This document shows positions 36,536 to 44,471 of a stretch of 64,000 bases of DNA, one piece after another. The notes under the pieces are model-generated. The model searched no databases and was not told the origin of the DNA. It saw only the letters and a program-made list of their open reading frames with translations. The DNA comes from Ectothiorhodospira shaposhnikovii (lineage in GTDB: Bacteria; Pseudomonadota; Gammaproteobacteria; Ectothiorhodospirales; Ectothiorhodospiraceae). Numbering within the stretch: the first letter of the stretch is position 1; every line of letters starts with the position of its first letter. The stretch is from NCBI RefSeq assembly GCF_016584105.1, contig NZ_NRSM01000012.1, positions 45,981 through 109,980 of the forward strand, read 5' to 3'. A program made the translations under genes and the position numbers.

Positions 36536-37063
36536 TCAGAGCCGGCGGGGGCGGTAGCGCCGCTCGGCTGGATAGGAAGGCACATCCTTTTCCTGGAACA
36601 GCAACGGCGCCAGTTCTCGCAGTGCCTGACGATACACGTGGCGCTTGAAGAACACCACTTCACGCATGGGGTGCCAGTAATCGACCCAGCACCAGGAATC
36701 AAACTCCGGATGGGGCGCGGCGTCCAGACGCACACGACTGTCATCACCCAAAAGTCTCACCAGAAACCATACCTGTTTCTGGCCGATGCACACCGGCCCC
36801 GATCGGCGCCGTATCAGATGCTTGGGCAGACGATAGCGCAGCCAGTCCCGGGTGCAACCGATGACTTCCACATCGACGGGCTCAAGACCGGTTTCCTCTG
36901 CCAGTTCCCGGTACATGGCCTCCGCCGGCGTCTCGTCCCGACGAATCCCCCCCTGGGGAAACTGCCAGGCCTGCTGCCCGATGCGCTTGGCCCAGAACAG
37001 GCGGCGATCCCGATTGCACAGGATGATACCGACATTGGGCCTATAGCCATCACAATCAATCAC
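36536..37063 (-). CDS. rppH: RNA pyrophosphohydrolase RppH
   Basis: A 175-residue Nudix hydrolase. It starts [15 protein letters not shown], and the Nudix box runs from Gly38 to about residue 60 ([20 protein letters not shown]). The length and the N-terminus match RppH, which removes pyrophosphate from the 5' ends of mRNAs to start decay. It precedes ptsP on the same strand, as in many gammaproteobacteria. Confidence 0.96.
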   Translation of the reverse strand: MIDCDGYRPNVGIILCNRDRRLFWAKRIGQQAWQFPQGGIRRDETPAEAMYRELAEETGLEPVDVEVIGCTRDWLRYRLPKHLIRRRSGPVCIGQKQVWFLVRLLGDDSRVRLDAAPHPEFDSWCWVDYWHPMREVVFFKRHVYRQALRELAPLLFQEKDVPSYPAERRYRPRRL

Positions 37064-37223
37064 TTAACGAGGTCACTCGGAAGCTGGTCCATGTATTGCA
37101 TTTTTCCACAAGCGAGGCCGATCGGCAAATGCTCCAGGGCAAGCTTCCGGCATGATGGCCTTGCCCGTGCCGGGCTGATGTAGAATGCCGGGCTCAAACA
37201 AGCCAACGATGAGGAGACACGCG

Positions 37224-37880
37224 GTGAGCCTTGCCCTGTTCGACCTGGACAACACCCTCCTGGCGGGAGACAGCGATTACGAGTGGGGGCGTTTCCTCGT
37301 GGATCGCGGCATCGTGGACGCCGATACCTACAAGGCCCGCAACCTGGAGTTCTTCGAGGCCTACAAGGCCGGCACCCTGGACATCCTGGAATTCTGCCGC
37401 TTTTCCTTCTCGCCGCTGGCGGCCAACGCCCTGGAAGACCTGCTGGCCTGGCGCGAGGAGTTCATGGAAACCCGCATCCGCGCCCTGATCGCACCCCGAG
37501 CCCCGGAGGTCCTGGACCGGCACCGGGAGGCCGGCGACACCCTGGTGATCATCACTGCCACCAACCGCTTCGTCACCCAGCCCATCGCCGAGGCCCTGGG
37601 GGTGGACAACCTGCTTGCCACGGAGCCGGAATTTAGAGACGGCGCCTATACAGGGGAACTGGAAGGGATACCCTGCTTCCAGGGCGGCAAGGTGAAGCGT
37701 CTGGAACAGTGGCTGGCACGGCAACCGGCGCTGGACATGGGGGGGAGCTGGTTCTACAGCGACTCCCACAACGACCTGCCGCTGCTGGAGCGGGTGGACA
37801 ACCCGGTGGTGGTGGACGGTGACGAGAAGCTCACCGCCACGGCCGGAGAACGGGGCTGGCGGCAGATCTCCCTGCGCTGA
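37224..37880 (+). CDS. HAD-IB family phosphatase (SerB-like)
   Basis: A 218-residue HAD hydrolase with nucleophile motif FDLDNT (Asp7/Asp9), motif II serine/threonine in VIITATN, and motif III/IV in GGKVKRLEQW and YSDSHNDLPLL. It fits the HAD-IB group (phosphoserine phosphatase-like, CicA-like); the true substrate is unknown. The GTG at 37224 has GAGGAG seven bases upstream and is preferred to the upstream ATG at 37209. The gene is divergent from rppH, often its neighbour. Confidence 0.88.
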   Translation: MSLALFDLDNTLLAGDSDYEWGRFLVDRGIVDADTYKARNLEFFEAYKAGTLDILEFCRFSFSPLAANALEDLLAWREEFMETRIRALIAPRAPEVLDRHREAGDTLVIITATNRFVTQPIAEALGVDNLLATEPEFRDGAYTGELEGIPCFQGGKVKRLEQWLARQPALDMGGSWFYSDSHNDLPLLERVDNPVVVDGDEKLTATAGERGWRQISLR

Positions 37881-37892
37881 GAGGCCCTTGAC

Positions 37893-37914
37893 GCCGGCCT
37901 GACGACAGGCCGGC
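37893..37914. terminator. Hairpin between HAD phosphatase and rubredoxin genes
   Basis: A perfect 9-bp stem GCCGGCCTG/CAGGCCGGC with ACGA loop lies between the two convergent stops. It has no T-run, so it is a hairpin-type candidate serving both directions. Confidence 0.5.
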
Positions 37915-37935
37915 CTGCGGCCCCGGACTCCCTCG

Positions 37936-38100
37936 TCAGCCCGCCATCTCCTCGAAATCCGATTTCTCCGCGCCACACTCAGGGCACACCCAGTCATCAG
38001 GCACATCTTCCCAGGAAGTCCCCGGTGCAATCCCATCATCCGGCAACCCCTTGGCCTCGTCATAGACGAATCCGCAAATCACGCATTGATAAGTCTTCAC
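37936..38100 (-). CDS. Rubredoxin
   Basis: A 54-residue rubredoxin with iron ligands Cys6, Cys9, Cys39 and Cys42 in CVICGF and CPECGA, and the conserved aromatic/Asp core between them ([20 protein letters not shown]). It is a small cytoplasmic one-electron carrier. The start is GTG at 38100, giving the typical length, with GGAGG about ten bases upstream; longer readings add a non-homologous tail. It is divergent from thiD, where gammaproteobacteria often place a rubredoxin. Confidence 0.95.
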   Translation of the reverse strand: MKTYQCVICGFVYDEAKGLPDDGIAPGTSWEDVPDDWVCPECGAEKSDFEEMAG

Positions 38101-38186
38101 GGCAAACCGACCTCCACTGGTGCGATATCCCGGGCATGGCCCGAGTGAGTGATACACTCTGATGGATTACCCACTGAGAGCTTACC

Positions 38187-39026
38187 ATGACCGCCACTTC
38201 ACCGGTTCCCGTCGTCATGACCCTGGCAGGACACGACCCCACCGGGGGCGCCGGCATCCAGGCCGACATCGAATCCATCCTCAGCATGGGCTGCCATCCC
38301 GTGTCTGTGATCACCACGATCACGGTGCAGGACACCTCCGATGTCATCGGCATCGCGCCCCTGGATGCCGAACTCATCGTCCAGCAGGCACGGGCCGTAC
38401 TGGAAGACATGCCGGTGGCCGCGGTCAAGATCGGCATGATCGGCTCCGTCGAGGGCGTACAGGCCATCCATACCCTGCTCACCGACTACCCGGACCTGCC
38501 GGTGGTGCTGGACCCGGTGCTGGCCTCGGGGGCCGGCACCGCCCTGGCCACGGAGGAGATGGTGGATGCCATCAACAGCCTGCTGCTGCCCTTCACCACC
38601 CTGCTCACCCCCAACAGCCCGGAGGCCCGGGTACTGGCCCAGGGCTGCGATACCCTGGACGCCTGCGCCATGTTCCTGCTGGAACAGGGGTGCGAATATG
38701 TCCTCATCACCGGCACCCATGAAAACACCGCGCGGGTGCAGAACGTGCTCTACGGCAACCACCGCCGCCTGGAAACCTACCCGGTGGACCGCCTGCCCGG
38801 TGAATATCACGGTTCCGGCTGCACCCTCTCGGCGGCGATCGCCGCCCTGCTCGCCCAGGGCATCGACCCGGCTTCCGCCGTCCACGAGGCCCTCACCTAT
38901 ACCTGGCACACCCTGGACCGGGCCCAGCGGCTGGGCATGGGGCAACTCATTCCCAATCGCCTGTTCTGGGCCGGCGACGACCCCGAAAATGAAGATCCGG
39001 CCGATGACGACACCGCCCACTTCTAG
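38187..39026 (+). CDS. thiD: Hydroxymethylpyrimidine/phosphomethylpyrimidine kinase
   Basis: A 279-residue ribokinase-fold enzyme. N-terminal TLAGHDPTGGAGIQADI, central AVKIGMIGS and VVLDPVLASGAGTAL, and the catalytic GSGCTLSAAIAALLAQG-type anion hole (GSGCTLS) identify it. It phosphorylates HMP twice in thiamine synthesis. Its end overlaps thiE by 23 bases. No TPP riboswitch was seen in the 86 bases upstream. The C-terminal tail after residue 255 is acidic and extra to the core. Confidence 0.95.
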   Translation: MTATSPVPVVMTLAGHDPTGGAGIQADIESILSMGCHPVSVITTITVQDTSDVIGIAPLDAELIVQQARAVLEDMPVAAVKIGMIGSVEGVQAIHTLLTDYPDLPVVLDPVLASGAGTALATEEMVDAINSLLLPFTTLLTPNSPEARVLAQGCDTLDACAMFLLEQGCEYVLITGTHENTARVQNVLYGNHRRLETYPVDRLPGEYHGSGCTLSAAIAALLAQGIDPASAVHEALTYTWHTLDRAQRLGMGQLIPNRLFWAGDDPENEDPADDDTAHF

Positions 39027-39639
39027 ACATGCCCGGCTGCACGGACTCTATGTGATCACCCCCCAGGACGCCGGCGACACCCTGATTGAGCAGGCCGCGG
39101 CGGCCCTGGCCGGCGGCGCCCGCATCCTCCAGTATCGGGACAAGACACAGGACCATGACCGCCGCCTGGCCGAAGCCCGGGCACTGTGCCGGCTATGCCG
39201 ACGCCATCACGCCCTTTTCATCGTCAACGACGATGCGTCGCTGGCCGCCCGGGTGGAGGCGGATGGCGTCCATATCGGCGGCAATGACGGCGAAATCGCC
39301 ACCGCACGCGCCCTGGTAGGCCCCGGACGGATTATCGGCGTCTCCTGCTATAACCGCCTGGAACTGGCCCACCGGGCCGAAGCGAAGGGAGCGGACTATG
39401 TGGCCTTCGGCGCCCTGTTCCCCTCCGGCACCAAACCCGACGCCGTCCATGCCCCCTTGAGCCTGATCCGTGAAGCCCGACAGTCGCTCGCCGTCCCCAT
39501 TACCGCCATCGGCGGCATCACCCAGGACAATGCCGACGCAGTGATCCAGGCCGGCGCCCACATGCTGGCGGTGATACAGGGCGTGTTCTCCGCTCCCGAT
39601 ATCCGTGCCGCCGCCGCCGACCTGGGCGCCCGTTTTTGA
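39004..39639 (+). CDS. thiE: Thiamine-phosphate synthase
   Basis: A 211-residue TIM-barrel enzyme joining HMP-pyrophosphate and thiazole phosphate to thiamine phosphate. Conserved elements are LYVITPQDAGD, ILQYRDKTQDHDRRL, IVNDDASLAARV, DGVHIGGND, YVAFGALFPSGTKP and ITAIGGIT. The ATG at 39004 lies inside the thiD 3' end in another reading frame, so expression is tied to thiD. It continues into a 116-base gap before hemL. Confidence 0.95.
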   Translation: MTTPPTSRHARLHGLYVITPQDAGDTLIEQAAAALAGGARILQYRDKTQDHDRRLAEARALCRLCRRHHALFIVNDDASLAARVEADGVHIGGNDGEIATARALVGPGRIIGVSCYNRLELAHRAEAKGADYVAFGALFPSGTKPDAVHAPLSLIREARQSLAVPITAIGGITQDNADAVIQAGAHMLAVIQGVFSAPDIRAAAADLGARF

Positions 39640-39755
39640 CCCACGCAAGGTTTGCAGCGCTTTGATTTTCCAAGGCGGGCGGTATCGAGTATCTTGTAGG
39701 GCTTTATTTGCGACAGCCCCCATTCACCAGCCAACACAGCGAAAGATCACACCCC

Positions 39756-41039
39756 ATGACAAAATCCCATGATCTCTTCCAGGCAGCCCAGAAGCACATC
39801 CCCGGTGGCGTGAACTCTCCGGTCCGCGCCTTCAAGGGCGTGGGCGGCGACCCGATCTTCATCGAACGCGCCCAGGGCGCCTACATGTACGACGCGGACG
39901 GCAAGCGCTACATCGACTACGTGGGTTCCTGGGGTCCGATGATCGCCGGTCACGCCCACCCGGAGGTGATTGCCGCCGTGCGCGAGGCCGCCCTCAACGG
40001 CCTGTCTTTCGGTGCCCCCACCGAGCTGGAAATCCAGCTGGCCGATCGGGTCTGCGAACTGGTGCCCTCCATGGAAATGGTGCGCATGACCAGCTCCGGC
40101 ACCGAGGCCACCATGAGCGCCATCCGCCTGGCCCGCGGCTTCACCGGCCGCGACAAGATCCTCAAGTTTGAAGGCTGCTATCACGGCCATGGCGATTCCC
40201 TGCTGGTGAAGGCCGGCTCCGGCGCCCTCACCCTGGGCGAGCCCAACTCCCCCGGCGTTCCCGTCTCCCTGGCGGAGCACACGCTCACCGTCAGCTACAA
40301 CGATCTGGAGCAGGTCAAGGATGTGTTCTCCCAGGTGGGCAACGAGATCGCCTGTATCATCGTCGAGCCCGTGGCCGGCAACATGAACTGCGTGCCCCCG
40401 GCCCCCGGCTTCCTGGAAGGCCTGCGCAGTGTCTGCGACGAATACGGCGCCCTGCTGATCTTCGACGAGGTGATGACCGGCTTCCGCGTCGCCCTGGGCT
40501 GCGCCCAGGCCTATTACGGCATCAAGCCCGACCTCACCACCCTGGGCAAGGTCATTGGTGGCGGCATGCCGGTGGGTGCCTTCGGCGGCCGCCGTCAGGT
40601 GATGGAATTCCTCTCCCCCCTGGGTCCGGTCTATCAGGCGGGCACCCTGTCCGGCAACCCCATTGCCATGACCGCGGGCCTGAAGACCCTGGAAATCCTC
40701 TCCGCCCCGGGCTTCCATGAAGACCTGACCGCCAAGACCGAGACCCTGGTCTCCGGCATCCTGGGCGAGGCGAAGAAGGCCGGCATTCCCATGACCGCCA
40801 ACCAGGTGGGCGGCATGTTCGGCCTGTTCTTCACCGACCAGCCTGAAGTGACCAACTTCCATCAGGTCGGCCAGTGCGACGTAGCCCGTTTCGGCAAGTT
40901 CTTCCATCTGATGCTGGATCGCGGCGTCTACCTGGCACCCTCCGCCTTCGAGGCCGGATTCCTGTCCAGCAGCCACAGCGCGGCAGATCTGGAGGCCACC
41001 ATCAAGGCCGCCGCCGACGCCTTCAAGGCCCTGGCCTGA
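39756..41039 (+). CDS. hemL: Glutamate-1-semialdehyde 2,1-aminomutase
   Basis: A 427-residue PLP-dependent enzyme; the Schiff-base lysine is Lys265 in [17 protein letters not shown], the same position as in E. coli. It makes 5-aminolevulinate in the C5 haem pathway. Other anchors are [11 protein letters not shown] and the [11 protein letters not shown] segment. It is followed by a strong hairpin terminator and precedes an unrelated permease. Confidence 0.97.
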   Translation: MTKSHDLFQAAQKHIPGGVNSPVRAFKGVGGDPIFIERAQGAYMYDADGKRYIDYVGSWGPMIAGHAHPEVIAAVREAALNGLSFGAPTELEIQLADRVCELVPSMEMVRMTSSGTEATMSAIRLARGFTGRDKILKFEGCYHGHGDSLLVKAGSGALTLGEPNSPGVPVSLAEHTLTVSYNDLEQVKDVFSQVGNEIACIIVEPVAGNMNCVPPAPGFLEGLRSVCDEYGALLIFDEVMTGFRVALGCAQAYYGIKPDLTTLGKVIGGGMPVGAFGGRRQVMEFLSPLGPVYQAGTLSGNPIAMTAGLKTLEILSAPGFHEDLTAKTETLVSGILGEAKKAGIPMTANQVGGMFGLFFTDQPEVTNFHQVGQCDVARFGKFFHLMLDRGVYLAPSAFEAGFLSSSHSAADLEATIKAAADAFKALA

Positions 41040-41113
41040 TCCGAAGACACCCGGTCCCGCACGGGCAGGCACCGGCCTGAAGGCCCCATGCCGTCCCCAT
41101 GGCACCGGATCCA

Positions 41114-41141
41114 AATGGGCCGCCCTGAAGGGCGGCCCATT
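41114..41141 (+). terminator. Terminator after hemL
   Basis: A perfect 12-bp stem, AATGGGCCGCCC and its complement, closes on a TGAA tetraloop, 75 bases after the hemL stop and before the TauE/SafE gene. The tail TGCGTT is short of T residues but the hairpin is strong. Confidence 0.7.
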
Positions 41142-41172
41142 GCGTTGACCGTATCACAGGAGAATCTGCCCC

Positions 41173-41961
41173 ATGGGAGAGATCGCCACCTACCTGACCC
41201 TGGGGGCCTTCACCGGGGTCATCGCCGGCCTGCTGGGCGTGGGCGGAGGACTGATCATCGTTCCGGTCCTGGTCTGGCTGTTCACCCGCCAGCAGATGGA
41301 TCCCGGCGTGATCACCCATCTGGCCATCGGCACTTCCCTGGCCACCATCATTCCCACTGCCATTGCCTCCACCCGCGCCCACCACCGTCACGGGGCCGTG
41401 CGCTGGGACGTGCTCAGACGCCTGACACCGGGCATCGTCCTGGGGGCACTGGCGGGCGCCACCCTGGCCGAGTTCATGAGCGCAACACTGTTGCGCCAGG
41501 TCTTCGGCGTGTTCGAGATCCTGGTGGCCCTGTATCTGTTGCTGAACCTGCCGCCCAAGGCCGGACGTCCCCTGCCGGGCACGGCGGTGCTGAGCACCGG
41601 CGGCGGGGTGATCGGCGGGGTTTCCGCCCTGCTGGGTATCGGCGGCGGCACCCTGACGGTGCCGTTCCTGGTGTGGTTCAACGTCCATCTGCGCCAGGCC
41701 ATTGCCACGGCGTCGGCGGCGGGTCTGCCCATCGCCCTGGCGGGCACGGCCGGTTTCATCATCCATGGCTGGGGCAACCCGGCCCTGCCGGATGTCAGTA
41801 GCGGCTACGTGTACTGGCCGGCCTTTGCGGGCATTGCCCTGGCCAGCTATTTCACCGCCCGCTGGGGGGCATGGCTGACCCATCGCCTGCCGGTGACGCT
41901 GGTGCGGCGTTTCTTTGCGGCCCTGCTGATGCTGCTGGGTCTGCGCATGCTGCTGGGCTGA
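41173..41961 (+). CDS. TauE/SafE-family membrane permease
   Basis: A 262-residue protein with about eight helices arranged as two repeats, each with the GLLGVGGG/ALLGIGGG hallmark (for example GVIAGLLGVGGGLIIVPVL and GGVSALLGIGGGTLTVPF). The family exports or imports organosulfonates, sulfite or sulfoacetate, and many members are uncharacterised. AGGAGAATCTGCCCC precedes the ATG. It is convergent with the thioredoxin gene, 18 bases apart. Confidence 0.88.
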   Translation: MGEIATYLTLGAFTGVIAGLLGVGGGLIIVPVLVWLFTRQQMDPGVITHLAIGTSLATIIPTAIASTRAHHRHGAVRWDVLRRLTPGIVLGALAGATLAEFMSATLLRQVFGVFEILVALYLLLNLPPKAGRPLPGTAVLSTGGGVIGGVSALLGIGGGTLTVPFLVWFNVHLRQAIATASAAGLPIALAGTAGFIIHGWGNPALPDVSSGYVYWPAFAGIALASYFTARWGAWLTHRLPVTLVRRFFAALLMLLGLRMLLG

Positions 41962-41979
41962 ACCGATCTGACGACAGGA

Positions 41980-42354
41980 CTACGCCTCGCCCGTACGGGA
42001 CCGGGCTTCCACCTGGCTGCGGACCTCATTCATGTCCAGCTCCGCCACCTTGCCCAGCACCTCGTCCAGCTGGGAGGCCGTCAGCATACCCGGTTGGGCA
42101 AACACGATGATCTGCTCGCGGAAGACCATCAGTGTCGGGATGGACCGGACCTGGAACATAGCCGCCAGCTGCTGCTCCTGTTCGGTGTTGATCTTGCCGA
42201 ACGCCACCCTGTCATGACGCTCGGAAGCGGCCTCGAAGATGGGGGCAAAAGCCCGGCAGGGACCACACCAGGGGGCCCAGAAGTCCAGGATCAGGGTATC
42301 GTTGTTCTTTACCGCCGCATCCAGGTTGTCCTGGGTGATTTCGATCACGGCCAT
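41980..42354 (-). CDS. Thioredoxin-family protein
   Basis: A 124-residue thioredoxin with active site WCGPC (Cys30/Cys33) and cis-proline in RSIPTLMVF. A C-terminal extension of about 20 residues (from MNEVRSQVEARSR) is longer than in TrxA, and no N-terminal zinc cluster is present, so it is neither a classical TrxA nor Trx2. The ATG at 42354 has AAAGGAG six bases upstream. It probably shares a transcript with the Lon-N protein and ubiX. Confidence 0.9.
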   Translation of the reverse strand: MAVIEITQDNLDAAVKNNDTLILDFWAPWCGPCRAFAPIFEAASERHDRVAFGKINTEQEQQLAAMFQVRSIPTLMVFREQIIVFAQPGMLTASQLDEVLGKVAELDMNEVRSQVEARSRTGEA

Positions 42355-42385
42355 GGCCGCTCCTTTGGTCTTCGGGGTGTGTGGG

Positions 42386-42973
42386 TCAGCCCGGATGCAG
42401 GCCGACAAGGGCATCACGCAGGTGGAACAGGCGGGCCAGATGGTCATCCATCTCCAGCAACGCCTGCTTTTGGTCCGGATCCAATGGCATGAGTTCCGTC
42501 AGGCGCCCACCCACCCAGCCGCACCGGTCGAATGCACCCTTCATGTCACGGTAAGGGGGCGGCAGTTCCTGCAACAGGCGCTGCAGCAGTTCGGACAGGG
42601 GCAGGAATTCGGGGGGCAGCAGCACGTCGGGGGAGGTGGGAAGTTCGGCGACCTCCCCCATCATCAGCCCATCCTTGCGCACCCAGGTGCGTTCCACCCG
42701 GAAACGGGCCTCTCCCTGAACCGTAATCCCCAGCAGACCGTCGGGACGCTGATCCCAGTCGACGATCCGTCCCCAGGTCCCCACGGCGTGGATTCGGGCC
42801 GGACCGGCCGGTCCGGCCACCTCCGTCCCCTCCCGGATCAGTATCACACCGAAGGGCGCGTCGGTGCGCAGACAATGACGCACCATGTCGATGTAACGGG
42901 TCTCGAAAATCCGCAGCGGCAGGACACCGCCGGGGAACAGTACGGTATTGAGGGGAAACAGCGACAGCTCCAT
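42386..42973 (-). CDS. Lon substrate-binding-domain protein
   Basis: A 195-residue protein consisting mainly of a Lon N-terminal (PUA-like) domain: ELSLFPLNTVLFPGG and LRIFETRYIDMVR at the start, with a helical bundle at the end. It lacks the ATPase and protease parts of Lon. Family members are common and unassigned. It overlaps neither neighbour but directly abuts ubiX (one base apart), implying coupled expression. Confidence 0.88.
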   Translation of the reverse strand: MELSLFPLNTVLFPGGVLPLRIFETRYIDMVRHCLRTDAPFGVILIREGTEVAGPAGPARIHAVGTWGRIVDWDQRPDGLLGITVQGEARFRVERTWVRKDGLMMGEVAELPTSPDVLLPPEFLPLSELLQRLLQELPPPYRDMKGAFDRCGWVGGRLTELMPLDPDQKQALLEMDDHLARLFHLRDALVGLHPG

Positions 42974-43603
42974 TCATTCCTCCCCGGCAGGCTCCGCGCC
43001 CCAGCGACGGATCAGATCGTTGGGGACATGGAGATGATCCAGAATCCGCGACACCACGAAATCCACCAGCTGATCCACCCCTTCCGGCCGATGATAGAAG
43101 GCCGGATTGGCCGGCATGATCACCGCGCCCATGCGGGTCAGGCGCAGCATGTGCTCCAGATGGATCTCGGAAAAGGGTGTCTCCCGCACCACCAGGATCA
43201 GGCGACGACGTTCCTTGAGGGCAACGTCCGCGGCCCGCTCGATCAGGGAGCGGCTGGCACCGCCGGAGACGGCGGCCAGGGTGGCGGTGGTGCAGGGGCA
43301 GATGACCATGGCATCGGGTGGGGAAGAGCCGCTGGCCACCGGCGCTGTCCACTGCTCCCGGTCAAACACCCGCAACTGGCCCGGGGCCGCATTGAACCGT
43401 TCGGAAAAGAACTGCTCGATCTCCCGGGGACGACCGGGCATGGACAGATCCGTCTCCATGCTGATGACCATCTGGGCGGGACGGGACACCATGAGATAGA
43501 CGCGCACGCCGGCCCGGATCAGGCATTCCAGCAGACGCAGGCCGTACTGGGCCCCGGAGGCCCCGGTGAAGGCCAGGGCCACGGTGCCGGGAGTTTCTGC
43601 CAC
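42974..43603 (-). CDS. ubiX: Flavin prenyltransferase UbiX
   Basis: A 209-residue flavoprotein that prenylates FMN to make the UbiD cofactor in ubiquinone synthesis. It begins LAFTGASGAQYGLRLLE, and the later PCTTATLAAVSGG and VVRETPFSEIHLEHMLRL motifs are intact. The GTG at 43603 has AGGAG six bases upstream and gives normal length; a longer frame to 43720 runs through the FNR-like palindrome and is rejected. It is divergent from the hemerythrin operon. Confidence 0.94.
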   Translation of the reverse strand: MAETPGTVALAFTGASGAQYGLRLLECLIRAGVRVYLMVSRPAQMVISMETDLSMPGRPREIEQFFSERFNAAPGQLRVFDREQWTAPVASGSSPPDAMVICPCTTATLAAVSGGASRSLIERAADVALKERRRLILVVRETPFSEIHLEHMLRLTRMGAVIMPANPAFYHRPEGVDQLVDFVVSRILDHLHVPNDLIRRWGAEPAGEE

Positions 43604-43699
43604 GATGGACTCCTGTGCAACGGATGGTGTGGGGACACGGCATTTGGTCAAGCCCGTCTCAAGCTGATCATCATAGCGGATTTCAGCGTGGTTGCCTGC

Positions 43700-43715
43700 C
43701 TTGACCATGGTCAAG
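43700..43715. promoter_or_regulatory. FNR/DNR-type palindrome upstream of the hemerythrin operon
   Basis: CTTGACCATGGTCAAG is a perfect 16-bp palindrome of the form TTGAC-N4-GTCAA, matching CRP/FNR-family boxes (FNR: TTGAT-N4-ATCAA; DNR-type sites often carry GTCAA). Its centre is about 41 bases upstream of the start that a -10 hexamer near 43736-43741 (TGATAG/ATAGTT) would set, the class II activation spacing. Confidence 0.68.
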
Positions 43716-43776
43716 TGCAAACCCCGATCCCGCCTGATAGTTTGCGCTCAATCCTCCATTTTCAAGGCATCCCAGC

Positions 43777-44217
43777 ATGGAAACCATTCAGGACTTCTTC
43801 ACCACCGACCACCGGGAGTGCGACTACCGTCTGGCGGACCTGGAATTCGCCATTGCCGACGGGGACTGGGAGGCGGCCGACGCCGGCTTCCGGGAATTCC
43901 ATCACGACATGGAGCGCCATCTGCAACGGGAAGAAACCCTGCTTTTCCCGGCCATCGAGAGTGTCAGCGGCGGCACCATGGGTCCCACCGAGGTCATGCG
44001 GCGGGAACACGATCAGATGCGTGCCCTCATGGAAGAAATCCGCATCGCCAAGGATCAGCGGGACGAAAACACCACCCTCGGGGTCATCGAAACCCTCATG
44101 ACCATGATCCAGCTCCATAACGTCAAGGAAGAGCAGATCCTTTATCCCATGGCCGACCGGTTCCTGCAGACCCAGCGCGGAGAACTGATGGCGCAGGTGA
44201 AGGCCCTGGAGCCGTGA
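43777..44217 (+). CDS. Hemerythrin-domain protein
   Basis: A 146-residue four-helix protein with the His/Glu pattern of an Hr-like di-iron site: DHRECDYRL (His12), EFHHDMERHLQREETLLFP, REHDQMRALM and QLHNVKEEQILYPMAD. The family includes oxygen- or NO-binding and repair proteins such as RIC/DnrN. Here it leads an operon with a DUF2249 protein and a polytopic membrane protein behind an FNR/DNR-like box, so a role in nitrogen-oxide response is inferred. GGCATCCCAGC precedes the ATG; no strong ribosome site is visible. Confidence 0.9.
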   Translation: METIQDFFTTDHRECDYRLADLEFAIADGDWEAADAGFREFHHDMERHLQREETLLFPAIESVSGGTMGPTEVMRREHDQMRALMEEIRIAKDQRDENTTLGVIETLMTMIQLHNVKEEQILYPMADRFLQTQRGELMAQVKALEP

Positions 44218-44471
44218 ACAGCCCGCGCCCCCTTCATGTCCTGGATGTGCGTGACCTGCCACCCCCGGAACCCATGGAGCAGGTGCTGGAACGGCTCCCC
44301 GGGCTGACGCCGGGCGAGATCCTCTGCATGCGGCACCGGCGTGAACCCTTCCCCCTCTATCCCATCCTGCGCGACATGGGATTCCAGTGGCAGGTACGGA
44401 CGCCGGTCCATGTCCCCTTCGAGATCCTGATCTGGCGCGCCGGCGAGCCCGCCCCGGAGGACCCGGCATGA
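44214..44471 (+). CDS. DUF2249-domain protein
   Basis: An 85-residue protein with the DUF2249 pattern: LDVRDLPPPEPMEQVL at the start, GEILCMRHRREPFPLYPIL in the middle and a C-terminal strand. These small SirA/TusA-like proteins often lie beside hemerythrin, NnrS and nitric-oxide-metabolism genes. The GTG start overlaps the hemerythrin stop (GTGA) and its stop overlaps the next ATG (ATGA), a strictly coupled trio. Confidence 0.85.
   Translation: MNSPRPLHVLDVRDLPPPEPMEQVLERLPGLTPGEILCMRHRREPFPLYPILRDMGFQWQVRTPVHVPFEILIWRAGEPAPEDPA

Noticed and set aside
38101..38186. TPP riboswitch before thiD
   Set aside because: The conserved CUGAGA and ACCUGAUC-type thi-box elements were not seen in the short upstream region.
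42239..44101. 620-codon open frame antisense to thioredoxin, Lon-N and ubiX genes
   Set aside because: Shadow of three genes with clear motifs on the other strand.
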